The translations under genes and the position numbers were made by a program. A stretch of DNA of 14,417 nt from JAQICX01 sp964441455. Lineage in GTDB: Bacteria; Verrucomicrobiota; Kiritimatiellia; JAQICX01. Of this stretch, positions 6,396-13,047 are shown piece by piece (position 1 is the stretch's first letter; every line of letters starts with the position of its first letter). Where the stretch lies: positions 1-14,417 of the forward strand of contig CAYTUX010000242.1 in the NCBI GenBank assembly GCA_964441455.1, read 5' to 3'. A model generated the notes under the pieces. It did no database searches and was not told the origin of the DNA. It saw only the letters and a list, made by a program, of their open reading frames with translations.

Positions 6396-7565
6396 ATGAT
6401 AAAAGAAAAATTATTTACAGAGGCAAAAAAGGCTTTTTCGGACAAATATGGAGTAGAACACACAATTGCATCATTTGCACCCGGTCGAGTTGAGGTGATT
6501 GGTAATCATACAGATTATAATGAAGGCTTTGTTCTGTCAGCTGCAATCAACTATGGCATATTTTTTCTTTTGACTCCAAACGGGTTAGATCATTCAAGAG
6601 TTTTTTGCGGGCGAACCAGAGAAGAAGCCACCTTCAAGATGGAAAATCTTGATTTATTAGATGGTGGCGGATGGGCAAAATATATATATGGTTCAATAGT
6701 CGAATTACTTAAGGGGAGCGATATTGTTTTACCTGAAATCGATGCAATGATTTTTGGTGATATACCATTGGGGTCAGGGCTATCCAGCTCTGCAGCTCTG
6801 GAAGTTGCAACTGCATTTGCTGCAGCTGAACTTGGAAATATTTCTAAGACAAATCTTGAATTTGCAAAGATTGCCCAAGCTGCAGAACATAAGTATGCAG
6901 GTGTGATGTGCGGTCTTCTTGATCAGCTCTCAAGCATTTACGGCAAAGAAGACAACTTAATTATGACAGATTTCAGAAGTCTTGATGTTGAGAATCTTCC
7001 CATTGGTGATGATGCCAGCTTTGTGATCTGCAATACAAAAGTTAAACATGCTCTTGTTGATGGGGAGTATAACGAACGCAGAGAGAGCTGTGAAAAGGCT
7101 GCTGAGTTTTTCAAGTCAAAAATTGGTGATAGAATATTCACTCTACGTGATGTTACAAGTGCTGAACTTGAGCAATATGCAGACGAGATGGATCCAATTG
7201 CGGTTAAGCGTGCTGCTCATGTCATTGGAGAGTGCGAAAGAGTTCTTGCCTGCAAAAAGTATCTTCAGGAAGGGAAGATTGAACAATTTGGTAAGTTGAT
7301 GTATGAATCTCATGATAGTTCAATAAACAACTTTGAAAATTCCTGCTCTGAACTTGACTTTGTTGTTGAAGCATCAAAGTCTATTCCGGGAGTTATGGGA
7401 GCGAGACTTTCCGGCGGAGGCTTCGGAGGCAGTGTTGTGCTTCTTGTTCATCCTCGCAATGCTCAAACCATTGGAACAGCTTTGGCAAATGCTTTCAAAA
7501 AAGAAATTGGTTCCGATTGCGAAATCTACTACGTTAAAGCATTTTCAGGTGCAAAAATTTTTTAA
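6396..7565 (+). CDS. galK: Galactokinase-like GHMP kinase
   Basis: This 389-residue GHMP-superfamily sugar kinase presumably phosphorylates C1 of galactose with ATP in the Leloir pathway. Motif I is PGRVEVIGNHTDYNEG at residues 29-44, with R31, H38 and D40. Motif II, the phosphate loop PLGSGLSSSAA, is at 124-134. The catalytic base D176 lies in CGLLDQLSS. Motif III is ARLSGGGFGGS near the C terminus. The usual Glu of GEHTDY, which contacts the sugar, is Asn (N37). The EVxGNHTDYNEG form is, from memory, common in PVC-group homologues, so this may be a clade trait; altered sugar preference is possible. The ribosome site AAGGAAAA is 6 bases from the ATG. Repeats flank it on both sides and no other galactose gene is nearby, so it appears to be a single-gene unit. 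Confidence 0.88.
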   Translation: MIKEKLFTEAKKAFSDKYGVEHTIASFAPGRVEVIGNHTDYNEGFVLSAAINYGIFFLLTPNGLDHSRVFCGRTREEATFKMENLDLLDGGGWAKYIYGSIVELLKGSDIVLPEIDAMIFGDIPLGSGLSSSAALEVATAFAAAELGNISKTNLEFAKIAQAAEHKYAGVMCGLLDQLSSIYGKEDNLIMTDFRSLDVENLPIGDDASFVICNTKVKHALVDGEYNERRESCEKAAEFFKSKIGDRIFTLRDVTSAELEQYADEMDPIAVKRAAHVIGECERVLACKKYLQEGKIEQFGKLMYESHDSSINNFENSCSELDFVVEASKSIPGVMGARLSGGGFGGSVVLLVHPRNAQTIGTALANAFKKEIGSDCEIYYVKAFSGAKIF

Positions 7566-7653
7566 AGCAATTCAAAGTCGAACTTTTAGCTGCTGTCTGC
7601 GTTGCCTATTTTACTATTTCTTTTGTATATTTAAATATAAAAACTTAATTTTT

Positions 7654-7703
7654 TTGGCTCTTTCTGTGTTTCTGTGGGTAGATAGCTCCGGGTTTTAACC
7701 CGG
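7654..7703. repeat. CTTTCTGTG repeat plus CCGGGTT palindrome
   Basis: TTTCTGTGTTTCTGTGG (about 7661-7677) belongs to the same CACAGA word family as the ends of the long inverted repeat. It is followed by CCGGGTT/AACCCGG (7688-7703), a 7-bp stem with a 2-base loop that resembles the CCACGGGT palindrome at 6211. Both are intergenic, about 100 bases after the galK stop. Confidence 0.55.
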
Positions 7704-7784
7704 TGGATAATGCAACACCAAATAATAAATTCAGATATCTTGATCCAGCGGAAGTTCAAGTGTCCCATGTTTCAGACTTTTGCG

Positions 7785-7860
7785 GACAGCGAGGACGCTG
7801 TCCCTCCCGTCTGCGAATCCAGCATTAGAAAGTAGTTCGGGAGGGTTGGCGTCCTCGCCG
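7785..7860. repeat. Nested GC-rich hairpin repeat
   Basis: The long arms GCGAGGACGC..CCCTCCCG (7789-7809) and CGGGAGGG..GCGTCCTCGC (7838-7858) pair over 21 positions with three central mismatches. Inside the first arm, GACAGCG (7785-7791) also pairs with CGCTGTC (7796-7802) around an AGGA loop, so two alternative folds exist. The element is far more GC-rich than its surroundings. It resembles a miniature palindromic element. No open frame of interest overlaps it. Confidence 0.75.
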
Positions 7861-7916
7861 ACCTGAAAAACAGTCAACCGAAAAATCAAGGATTTATAAA
7901 TCAGACTAAAAAAGGT

Positions 7917-7945
7917 TTGAAATATTATTTGCTTTGGTGTATTCT
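7917..7945 (+). promoter_or_regulatory. Candidate sigma70 promoter for the zinc-ribbon gene
   Basis: TTGAAA (7917-7922) and TATTCT (7940-7945) are separated by 17 bases. The predicted start is near 7952, giving a leader of about 24 bases that contains the AAGGAAAAG ribosome site of the gene at 7976. The rest of 7566-7916 contains repeats only. Confidence 0.42.
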
Positions 7946-7975
7946 TGTATGAAAATACTTTAAGGAAAAGAAGTA

Positions 7976-8224
7976 ATGCCCATAATAAAATGTCCAGGAT
8001 GTCATAAAAGAATTTCTGACGAGGTTGAGAGATGCCCTTTGTGTTCATATCGATTTGTAAAATGCTCTAAAAACAGTAAAGTTGTTCTTAATATCGTTTT
8101 GATGATGTTAGTGTTTGTATGTGCATTTATTGCAGTTGTTGCTTTCACACTTGGTAATACAGGCACCGGCTCTGCTGCAGCCGTTGTTGTAATCATCTGC
8201 CTGATCAAATTATTTACCAAATAA
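7976..8224 (+). CDS. Small zinc-ribbon membrane protein, 82 aa
   Basis: The protein begins with a compact zinc ribbon, C6-x2-C9 and C20-x2-C23. Two hydrophobic segments follow, at about residues 36-57 and 63-79, separated by a glycine/threonine turn (GNTGTG). It is therefore probably an inner-membrane protein with a cytoplasmic N-terminal metal-binding head. Zinc-ribbon plus membrane proteins of this kind are frequent and mostly uncharacterised; I cannot assign a function. The ATG is preceded by AAGGAAAAG at good spacing. A candidate promoter lies at 7917-7945. RuvC follows 54 bases downstream on the same strand with no clear terminator between, so the two may share a transcript. Confidence 0.82.
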   Translation: MPIIKCPGCHKRISDEVERCPLCSYRFVKCSKNSKVVLNIVLMMLVFVCAFIAVVAFTLGNTGTGSAAAVVVIICLIKLFTK

Positions 8225-8278
8225 ACTTTTTATTTTTTTTATATTATCACACAAACTATACTTGGATGAACCAAAAAT

Positions 8279-8776
8279 ATGATAGTCTTAGGAATTGACA
8301 CATCCCTCAGATCCACAGGATATGCTGTTGTTGAGAAAAAAGGAAATAGTTTTTCGGTTCTTGATTATGGCAACATAAAGAACAAACAGAGTCTGCTTTT
8401 ATCAGAATGTCTGGTTAGGATCAGAGCAAAGATTGGTGAGGTAATTGATTGTTATTCACCTCATGCAGTTGCAGTTGAAGGTGCTTTTTTTGCAAAGAAT
8501 GCAAAAACAGCAATGATTCTTGGTCATGCCAGAGGGACAGCAATTGAGGTCTCTTCGAGTAAAGGTTTGAATGTTTATGAGTATGCGCCACGAAAAGTCA
8601 AGCTGGCAGTAACAGGTGTAGGTACAGCACAGAAATCTCAGGTTCAGTCGATGGTTGGCCGTTTTGCGGGAATTACTGATGATATTCAGGAAGATGCTGC
8701 TGATGCGATGGCGATTGCCATCTGCCACTTGAATAATTCCTCCGGGGTTGCGGTTTTCCAAACGCCGCAGATCTAA
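8279..8776 (+). CDS. ruvC: Crossover junction endodeoxyribonuclease RuvC
   Basis: This 165-residue Holliday-junction resolvase (EC 3.1.21.10, formerly 3.1.22.4) normally acts with RuvAB on recombination intermediates. All four acidic metal-binding residues are in place: D7 in GIDTSLRSTGYAVV, E67 in AVEGAFFAKNAKTA, and D139 and D142 in EDAADAMAIAICH. Length and RNase-H-like layout are normal. The start at 8279 has only a weak GGATG site about 10 bases upstream. No ruvA or ruvB is adjacent, so the gene is separated from its usual partners here. It is convergent with the minus-strand symporter gene, with 172 bases between them. Confidence 0.96.
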   Translation: MIVLGIDTSLRSTGYAVVEKKGNSFSVLDYGNIKNKQSLLLSECLVRIRAKIGEVIDCYSPHAVAVEGAFFAKNAKTAMILGHARGTAIEVSSSKGLNVYEYAPRKVKLAVTGVGTAQKSQVQSMVGRFAGITDDIQEDAADAMAIAICHLNNSSGVAVFQTPQI

Positions 8777-8839
8777 AAAATGCAGTTGTATATTTGAGAC
8801 TGATAACGTAATGTATGTGATACATCAAGTTTACAAAGA

Positions 8840-8864
8840 CTGGGGCGGCTATTACACCCCCCAG
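8840..8864. terminator. Possible weak terminator hairpin between convergent genes
   Basis: CTGGGG (8840-8845) can pair with CCCCAG (8859-8864), with a 13-base loop, in the gap between ruvC (+) and the symporter (-). No T-run follows on the plus strand. On the minus strand a T-rich run lies near 8904-8912, before the hairpin would be reached. The structure is therefore a poor match to an intrinsic terminator. Confidence 0.25.
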
Positions 8865-8948
8865 AGCCTTCTGCAAAGACCAAACTGCACACACATTAAC
8901 AAAAAAAAAGTTTTATAACCCACCTGTTTCGACATAGATGCAATGTCA

Positions 8949-10922
8949 CTAAGAAATCTTGGAACGTCCGTTGGGAGTCAGCAACGACACCACAATTAAT
9001 GTCAGAAAACTGAGTGGCATCGAAAAAATTGCCGGCTGTCCCAGAGGAATCCAGGCTTGGTCAGGTGACAGACCGTAAAGCTTGAACATATCGGGACCAA
9101 CCAAAATAATACCCAACGATGCTATAATGCCTACGAAAATAGAAGCGACGATGCCGATGGCAGTTGTCCGCTTCCAGAATAAAACCATGATAATCGCAGG
9201 AAAATTCGCAGAAGCGGCGACGGCGAATGCCCATCCGACTAGAAATCCAACGTTGACCCCTTTAAATAGGATGCCGAGAATAACCGCCAGTACACCCACG
9301 GTAATCGCTGTGCACTTTGCGGCAATTACTTTTGTCCGATCCGGCATTTTCCGTTTAAAGAATTTATCCATCAGGTCGTTAGCTACGGCACCCGAAGCAG
9401 CCACAATAAGCCCGGAAACCGTTCCCAGAACTGTAGCAAATGCCAATGCCGTGATGATGGCAAACAACACGCCTCCGAAGCTACGTGCCAGTAGCGGTGC
9501 GGACATGTTCTCGGAAAGCGGGTTTAGAACGCCATTGGCGATGGCACCCAGTCCGAGGAATAGTGTCATGATATAAAACAGACCAATGGCTGTGATCGCC
9601 ACAATGGTGGAACGGCGTGCAGCTGTGGCATCCTTGACAGTATAATAGCGAATGAGCACATGGGGTAGTGCGGCGGTACCGAAGAACAAGGCGATCATCA
9701 GCGAAATAAAATCCAACCGAGACCATAAGCCGCCACGGACAATATCAAAATGACCGCCAGGGCGCATAAGTTCATTGCCCGGGACATTATGGTTGTAGTA
9801 TAGATTCACGTCAGCATCGCGATGGCGAATCGTTGCGGATCGAGGCAATTCAACCTCGGTTCCGGGATCTGCAAAGATCGATACTAAACGCAATGGACCC
9901 ATAGCACCTGCCTCACCGGAATGACCTGTACGTTCGCCAAACTTCGAAATCCGCCCCATAGCCCGCAGCAGGTTGTCACTTTCAACTGGTCGTCCATTTA
10001 CAAAAACTATTCCCAAAGGTGTTTTAGTAACATTTTGTGCCTCATGCAAAACAGTGGTTCCATCCGCTTTGGTTTTCACCCTCCACCAGGATTCGACATT
10101 CTCATCGACTCCGACGGAGGCTTCTTCGGTTGCGGCAATCCGTTCGTTCAGCAGCACCCATGTCGGCAGGGTATCAGTATCTGATCCATTGCTGACTGCA
10201 TCGACAAACATGAATGGTGTCCCGGATAAACCTTCACTCCATGATTTTCCGGGAACCATCGATATACTGCGAAACTCGTGCTGTTCAACCGGTTCTCCGT
10301 TTATATCCACTGTAGCTGGTGAGGAGTCCAGACCTCGAATACACATTGCCAGCACTAGGATGGCTGAGAAAATAATCAACATGCCTGCCTTCAGAAATTG
10401 CACGTAGGTGGTTGACGACATCCCCGCACTGGCCACCACAACAATCACCACAGCACCGACAATGATCACTCCCCAATGGTGAGGAATGCCCAGCAAAGGT
10501 TCGATTAGTACACCGGCTCCGACCATCTGTGGTACCAGATAACACATACATATGGCAAGTGTACTTATGCCGGCTGCCAGATGAATGGTCTTGGACTCAA
10601 ACCGAAACCCTAGTGCATCGGCAAACGTGTAACGCCCTAGCCGTCTTAACGGTTCGGCTACTACAAAAAGTGCCATAATCCAGCCGGAAAGAAAACCGAT
10701 GGAATAAAGGTATCCGTCAAAGCCTTTGAAGGCAATCATGCCGCAAATCCCTAGGAAAGAGGCAGCTGAAAGATAACCGCCGGTCAATGCAATTCCGTTG
10801 ACAAACCAGTGGATCTGTCCGCCCGCTACAAAGAAGCCGTCGGCTGATTGAGCCTTGCGTCCCAGGAACCATGACAACCAGAAAAGGAAGCATACAAAAA
10901 CAGAAAAAATAAGAATAGCCAT
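8949..10922 (-). CDS. ActP-like sodium:solute symporter with large insertion
   Basis: This 657-residue SSF-family membrane transporter probably takes up a monocarboxylate such as acetate with Na+ or H+. The N-terminal part carries the SAASFLGI segment (about 53-60), a TFADALGFRF segment, and an MSSTTYVQFLKA segment near 170-180. GTAALPHVLIRYYT near 413-426 matches the ActP-type core. The second half has SGLIVAASGAVANDLM. Between about residues 198 and 396 lies a roughly 200-residue hydrophilic stretch, where E. coli ActP (549 aa) has a much shorter segment. This stretch is probably an extracytoplasmic domain of unknown role. The start has a strong AAAGGAGGATG site. Its ATG overlaps the stop of the DUF485 gene by one base (TAATG), so the two are translationally coupled. 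GC and codon use are higher than in the neighbours, suggesting transfer. The exact substrate is not determinable. Confidence 0.9.
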   Translation of the reverse strand: MAILIFSVFVCFLFWLSWFLGRKAQSADGFFVAGGQIHWFVNGIALTGGYLSAASFLGICGMIAFKGFDGYLYSIGFLSGWIMALFVVAEPLRRLGRYTFADALGFRFESKTIHLAAGISTLAICMCYLVPQMVGAGVLIEPLLGIPHHWGVIIVGAVVIVVVASAGMSSTTYVQFLKAGMLIIFSAILVLAMCIRGLDSSPATVDINGEPVEQHEFRSISMVPGKSWSEGLSGTPFMFVDAVSNGSDTDTLPTWVLLNERIAATEEASVGVDENVESWWRVKTKADGTTVLHEAQNVTKTPLGIVFVNGRPVESDNLLRAMGRISKFGERTGHSGEAGAMGPLRLVSIFADPGTEVELPRSATIRHRDADVNLYYNHNVPGNELMRPGGHFDIVRGGLWSRLDFISLMIALFFGTAALPHVLIRYYTVKDATAARRSTIVAITAIGLFYIMTLFLGLGAIANGVLNPLSENMSAPLLARSFGGVLFAIITALAFATVLGTVSGLIVAASGAVANDLMDKFFKRKMPDRTKVIAAKCTAITVGVLAVILGILFKGVNVGFLVGWAFAVAASANFPAIIMVLFWKRTTAIGIVASIFVGIIASLGIILVGPDMFKLYGLSPDQAWIPLGQPAIFSMPLSFLTLIVVSLLTPNGRSKIS

Positions 10923-11245
10923 TATAACTCATCCTCCTTTGCCGCCAAGTCATTCTGTTTTTTCAAATTAAGCTCTTCCGTACTGGCTTTTTTTTCGCTA
11001 AATGAACACGCCTGACTGTATATCATAGCCAGCACAAGGGCAAAAATGATGATGCCAAAGCCATAAAAAACAGCCAAGTTCAGACCGAACGGCATCACTT
11101 TGTCCATGAGTGTGACATCGTAAATCGATATAAAGACAAACGTGGCATAAACAATGGCGTAGGTCAGGCAAAGAATCAAGCCGAAATTCTGCTTCATCCG
11201 CTCGGAACGCTCCGTCGGCTTGAGCGTTATAATTCTATTGTTCAT
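10922..11245 (-). CDS. DUF485-type small membrane protein (YjcH-like)
   Basis: This 107-residue protein has two hydrophobic helices at about residues 22-44 and 55-78, joined by a short loop (DVTLMDKVMPFGLN). A charged cytoplasmic-looking C-terminal tail follows, rich in Lys, Glu and Asp. The arrangement and the MKQNFG start of helix 1 fit the DUF485 family, whose members sit directly before ActP-like symporters (yjcH-actP in E. coli). Their role is thought to be accessory to the transporter but is not well defined. The ATG at 11245 is preceded by AAGGAAAA on the minus strand. The end overlaps the symporter start by one base, and the symporter's ribosome site lies inside this gene. It is the first gene of a two-gene minus-strand operon. 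Confidence 0.85.
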   Translation of the reverse strand: MNNRIITLKPTERSERMKQNFGLILCLTYAIVYATFVFISIYDVTLMDKVMPFGLNLAVFYGFGIIIFALVLAMIYSQACSFSEKKASTEELNLKKQNDLAAKEDEL

Positions 11246-11443
11246 ATAGGATTTTCCTTTTTGTTTTAATATTATTCAAACCCGATAGGATAGTACTTTT
11301 GTCAACATTGTTCTCTGCCGCCAGTCCGGCAATTTGCTCCTTTCCCTGTGAAGTGAATATTTACCTTAAAAATCAACATCTTCACCAAGGTCGTCACCGG
11401 GATAGTTGTCAGAACAGATAGACATATAAACGCATTAAAAAGA

Positions 11444-11464
11444 TCGTACTGATCATCAGTACGA
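11444..11464. promoter_or_regulatory. 21-bp perfect palindrome, candidate operator
   Basis: TCGTACTGAT and ATCAGTACGA are exact reverse complements around a single central C (11454). A 10+1+10 dyad of this length with no loop is typical of a dimeric repressor or activator site rather than an RNA hairpin. It lies about 200 bases upstream of the DUF485/symporter operon. The regulator is not in the window. Confidence 0.5.
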
Positions 11465-11580
11465 GAAACACAATTACAGAAACGTAAGACCTGCCTCTAT
11501 TCAAAATTATTTATTTCGCTACAACAATATGTTAACAATTATGACCCTTTCGTAGAATAATCTATATTTTTTTAATAATC

Positions 11581-11603
11581 TTAAAGAGCATTTTGCTCTT
11601 TAA
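11581..11603. repeat. TTAAAGAGCA hairpin
   Basis: TTAAAGAGCA (11581-11590) and TGCTCTTTAA (11594-11603) form a perfect 10-bp stem with a TTT loop. No T-run follows on either strand, so it is not an ordinary intrinsic terminator. It could be a protein-binding dyad or a structured element in a leader transcript. Confidence 0.5.
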
Positions 11604-11836
11604 AGTCTGAAAATTGCTTCAATAATTACATTTAAGTACACTCACCATTAAACTTTTGATCTTACAGGTTTTTAGTAGCAGTACATATCAGTTATGCTTT
11701 TTAAAAAGGGTTAAGTTGATATAACGTATCTCTGCAATAATTCAGTAAATTATGCTGAAAATCTAATGAAATTGCAATCTTTTTTTTAAAGTTTTTTTAA
11801 AAAACAGGGGAAATGATGGAAAAGTAAGAAAAGAGC

Positions 11837-11864
11837 TTGTATATTCGTTATAATAATATATAAT
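11837..11864 (+). promoter_or_regulatory. Candidate promoter for the sigma-like/trmB operon
   Basis: TTGTAT (11837-11842) is followed after 16 bases by a perfect TATAAT (11859-11864); a second TATAAT lies at 11849-11854. Transcription would start near 11871, giving a leader of about 125 bases before the gene at 11995. Motif match only, in an AT-rich background where chance matches are common. Confidence 0.38.
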
Positions 11865-11994
11865 GCTCAAATTATTCGAAATGAAAGTCTCTTGATTTCA
11901 AGCAATTCCGGGTTAATACAAGATTTTTTACCACTCCAGATTGTTAATATTTAAAGGGCTTTTAAAATATAAACTAGTTTACAGAAGGAAGTTA

Positions 11995-12348
11995 ATGAAG
12001 ATATCTTTAAATATGGATAGCGATCGCCAAGTTACAGGTCACGAGGCACAGATGAAGTCTTTGGCCAGAGATGTCAGGGAAACTAAAAGTGGTGATTGGA
12101 ATGCAAGAAAACGTTTGAATACAACATTTCAGCCTTTGATTAAAAAATTTGCCCAGAAACGTACCACTGATACAGCCGAATTTAATGCATTGATGGATAA
12201 GGGGCGAGAGGGGCTTTTTGTTGCAGCCAAGAAATACAAACTTAAACAAGGACCGGATCATTTTCAAATATTTGCTGTTGATTTTATTGAAAATTACATG
12301 GATGGAAAAAGTGGTAAGGGGTTCTTCGCTAAAATCTTCGGGAAATAA
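11995..12348 (+). CDS. Stand-alone sigma70 region 2-like protein, 117 aa
   Basis: I chose the ATG at 11995 because it follows AAGGAA at ideal spacing. An upstream in-frame ATG at 11941 lacks a site and would add 18 unconserved residues. Residues 23-102 read like sigma70 region 1.2-2.4: a GDWNARKRLN block (33-42), FQPLIKKFAQKR (45-56) in place of the region 2.1 'N.RLV...A..Y' helix, ALMDKGREGLFVAAKKY (65-81) in place of region 2.2 'DLIQEGNIGLMRAVEKF', and HFQIFAVDFIENYM (89-102) in place of 'FSTYATWWIRQAI'. The tryptophans and basic residues that melt and contact promoter DNA are missing, and there is no region 3 or 4. It therefore may bind RNA polymerase without acting as a normal sigma factor. 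It ends one base before trmB, implying coupling. The function is unknown. Confidence 0.72.
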   Translation: MKISLNMDSDRQVTGHEAQMKSLARDVRETKSGDWNARKRLNTTFQPLIKKFAQKRTTDTAEFNALMDKGREGLFVAAKKYKLKQGPDHFQIFAVDFIENYMDGKSGKGFFAKIFGK

Positions 12349-12349
12349 T

Positions 12350-12943
12350 ATGCCTGAGTTAAAAGACTTTGTTTTGGATATTAATATTACCAAAAAGCTT
12401 AGTTTTACAGATATATTTGGCAATAACAATCCTGTAGAGGTTGATATTGGTTGTGGTAAAGGGCGTTTTCTTATTGCACGTGCGAGTCAGTTTCCCGAAA
12501 TAAATTTTCTTGGCATAGAGCGCATGCGTAGTCGACAGATTAATGTAAATAAGAAGATCAACCTTAATAACCTTAAGAATGTTTATCTATCAGGTTTAGA
12601 GGCCTCTTATGTTGTGGAAAATCAGATTGAACCTGATTCCGTATCGGTATATTACATATTTTTTCCGGATCCATGGCCTAAACGTAGGCATCATAGGCGT
12701 CGTTTGTTTACCGAATCATTTTTAAATTCAATTTACAATACATTAATAGTTAACGGCAGAGTCAATATTGCCACAGATCATTTAGAGTATTTTGATGTTA
12801 TTTATAAGATTCTTTCCGGCGACAGCCGTTTTAATGAAGTGGAGACTTTTGAGCCCCAAGATCATGAGCGAACAGGGTTTGAGTTGACTTTTATGGGGCA
12901 AGGGTTGAAGATTGGCAGATGTTCGTTTGAAAAAAGAGGGTAA
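12350..12943 (+). CDS. trmB: tRNA (guanine-N7-)-methyltransferase
   Basis: This 197-residue SAM-dependent enzyme forms m7G46 in the tRNA variable loop (EC 2.1.1.33). SAM motif I, VEVDIGCGKGRFL, is at residues 29-41. The diagnostic FPDPWPKRRHHRRRLF block, which carries tRNA and catalytic contacts, lies at about 104-119. IATDHLEY is near 142-149. A C-terminal ERTGFELTF segment near 170-178 matches the TrmB ending. The ATG at 12350 gives the normal family length; a longer in-frame reading from 12218 would run back through the preceding gene and is rejected. Only a weak GGGAAAT site precedes it. The stop of the sigma-like gene is one base away (TAATATG), so translation probably depends on coupling. 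Confidence 0.95.
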   Translation: MPELKDFVLDINITKKLSFTDIFGNNNPVEVDIGCGKGRFLIARASQFPEINFLGIERMRSRQINVNKKINLNNLKNVYLSGLEASYVVENQIEPDSVSVYYIFFPDPWPKRRHHRRRLFTESFLNSIYNTLIVNGRVNIATDHLEYFDVIYKILSGDSRFNEVETFEPQDHERTGFELTFMGQGLKIGRCSFEKRG

Positions 12944-12987
12944 ATGCATAAATACGAAAGCGGGAGCTTTGATGTCCTCATCACCAT

Positions 12988-13027
12988 TTGGTTCATGCGT
13001 CATGGGTCTGGAGTCATGCGTCATCTC
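12988..13027. repeat. CATGCGTCAT/CATGGGTC quasi-periodic repeat
   Basis: TCATGCGTCAT occurs twice, at 12992-13002 and 13013-13023, separated by GGGTCTGGAG. The text is a degenerate run of CATGxGTC words. Read on the minus strand it gives an artificial MTHDSRPMTHEP-type peptide. It fills the 104-base gap between trmB and the acyltransferase, directly before the latter's ribosome site. Confidence 0.6.
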
Positions 13028-13047
13028 GCATGATAAAAAAGGAAAAT

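Larger units (their letters stand above)
11246..11994. other. Gene-free AT-rich regulatory region between divergent units
   Basis: Nearly 750 bases hold no convincing gene in any frame. The part nearest the symporter operon (to about 11480) is moderate in GC; the remainder is very AT-rich with poly-T and poly-A runs (about 11781-11803). A TGTCAA at 11300-11305 is a perfect minus-strand -35 (TTGACA), but no good -10 lies at normal spacing. A small TGCCG/CGGCA hairpin is at 11316-11331. Two perfect palindromes (11444-11464 and 11581-11603) and a candidate plus-strand promoter (11837-11864) are listed separately. Confidence 0.6.

Noticed and set aside
6142..6396. 84-residue minus-strand frame before galK
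   Set aside because: It is built entirely from palindromic and CACGAAA repeats and has no ribosome site or family resemblance.
7731..8048. 105-residue minus-strand frame over the 7785-7860 hairpin
   Set aside because: It runs through a repeat and into the zinc-ribbon gene in antisense and shows no protein-like features.
9082..9576. 164-residue plus-strand frame inside the symporter gene
   Set aside because: It is antisense to a well-supported transporter gene, has Thr/Pro/Ala-rich composition typical of a shadow frame, and no ribosome site.
11277..11305. Minus-strand promoter for the symporter operon based on TTGACA at 11305-11300
   Set aside because: No acceptable -10 hexamer lies 15-19 bases downstream.
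12218..12352. Longer TrmB start at 12218
   Set aside because: The extra 44 residues overlap the upstream gene in another frame and do not look like TrmB; the ATG at 12350 gives the normal family length.
12992..13023. CRISPR-like direct repeat (TCATGCGTCAT twice)
   Set aside because: The units are too short and too few, the spacer is 10 bases, and there are no cas genes.
12988..13047. Longer acyltransferase start at 12988
   Set aside because: It begins within the CATGCGTC repeat without a ribosome site; 13048 has AAAGGA at good spacing.
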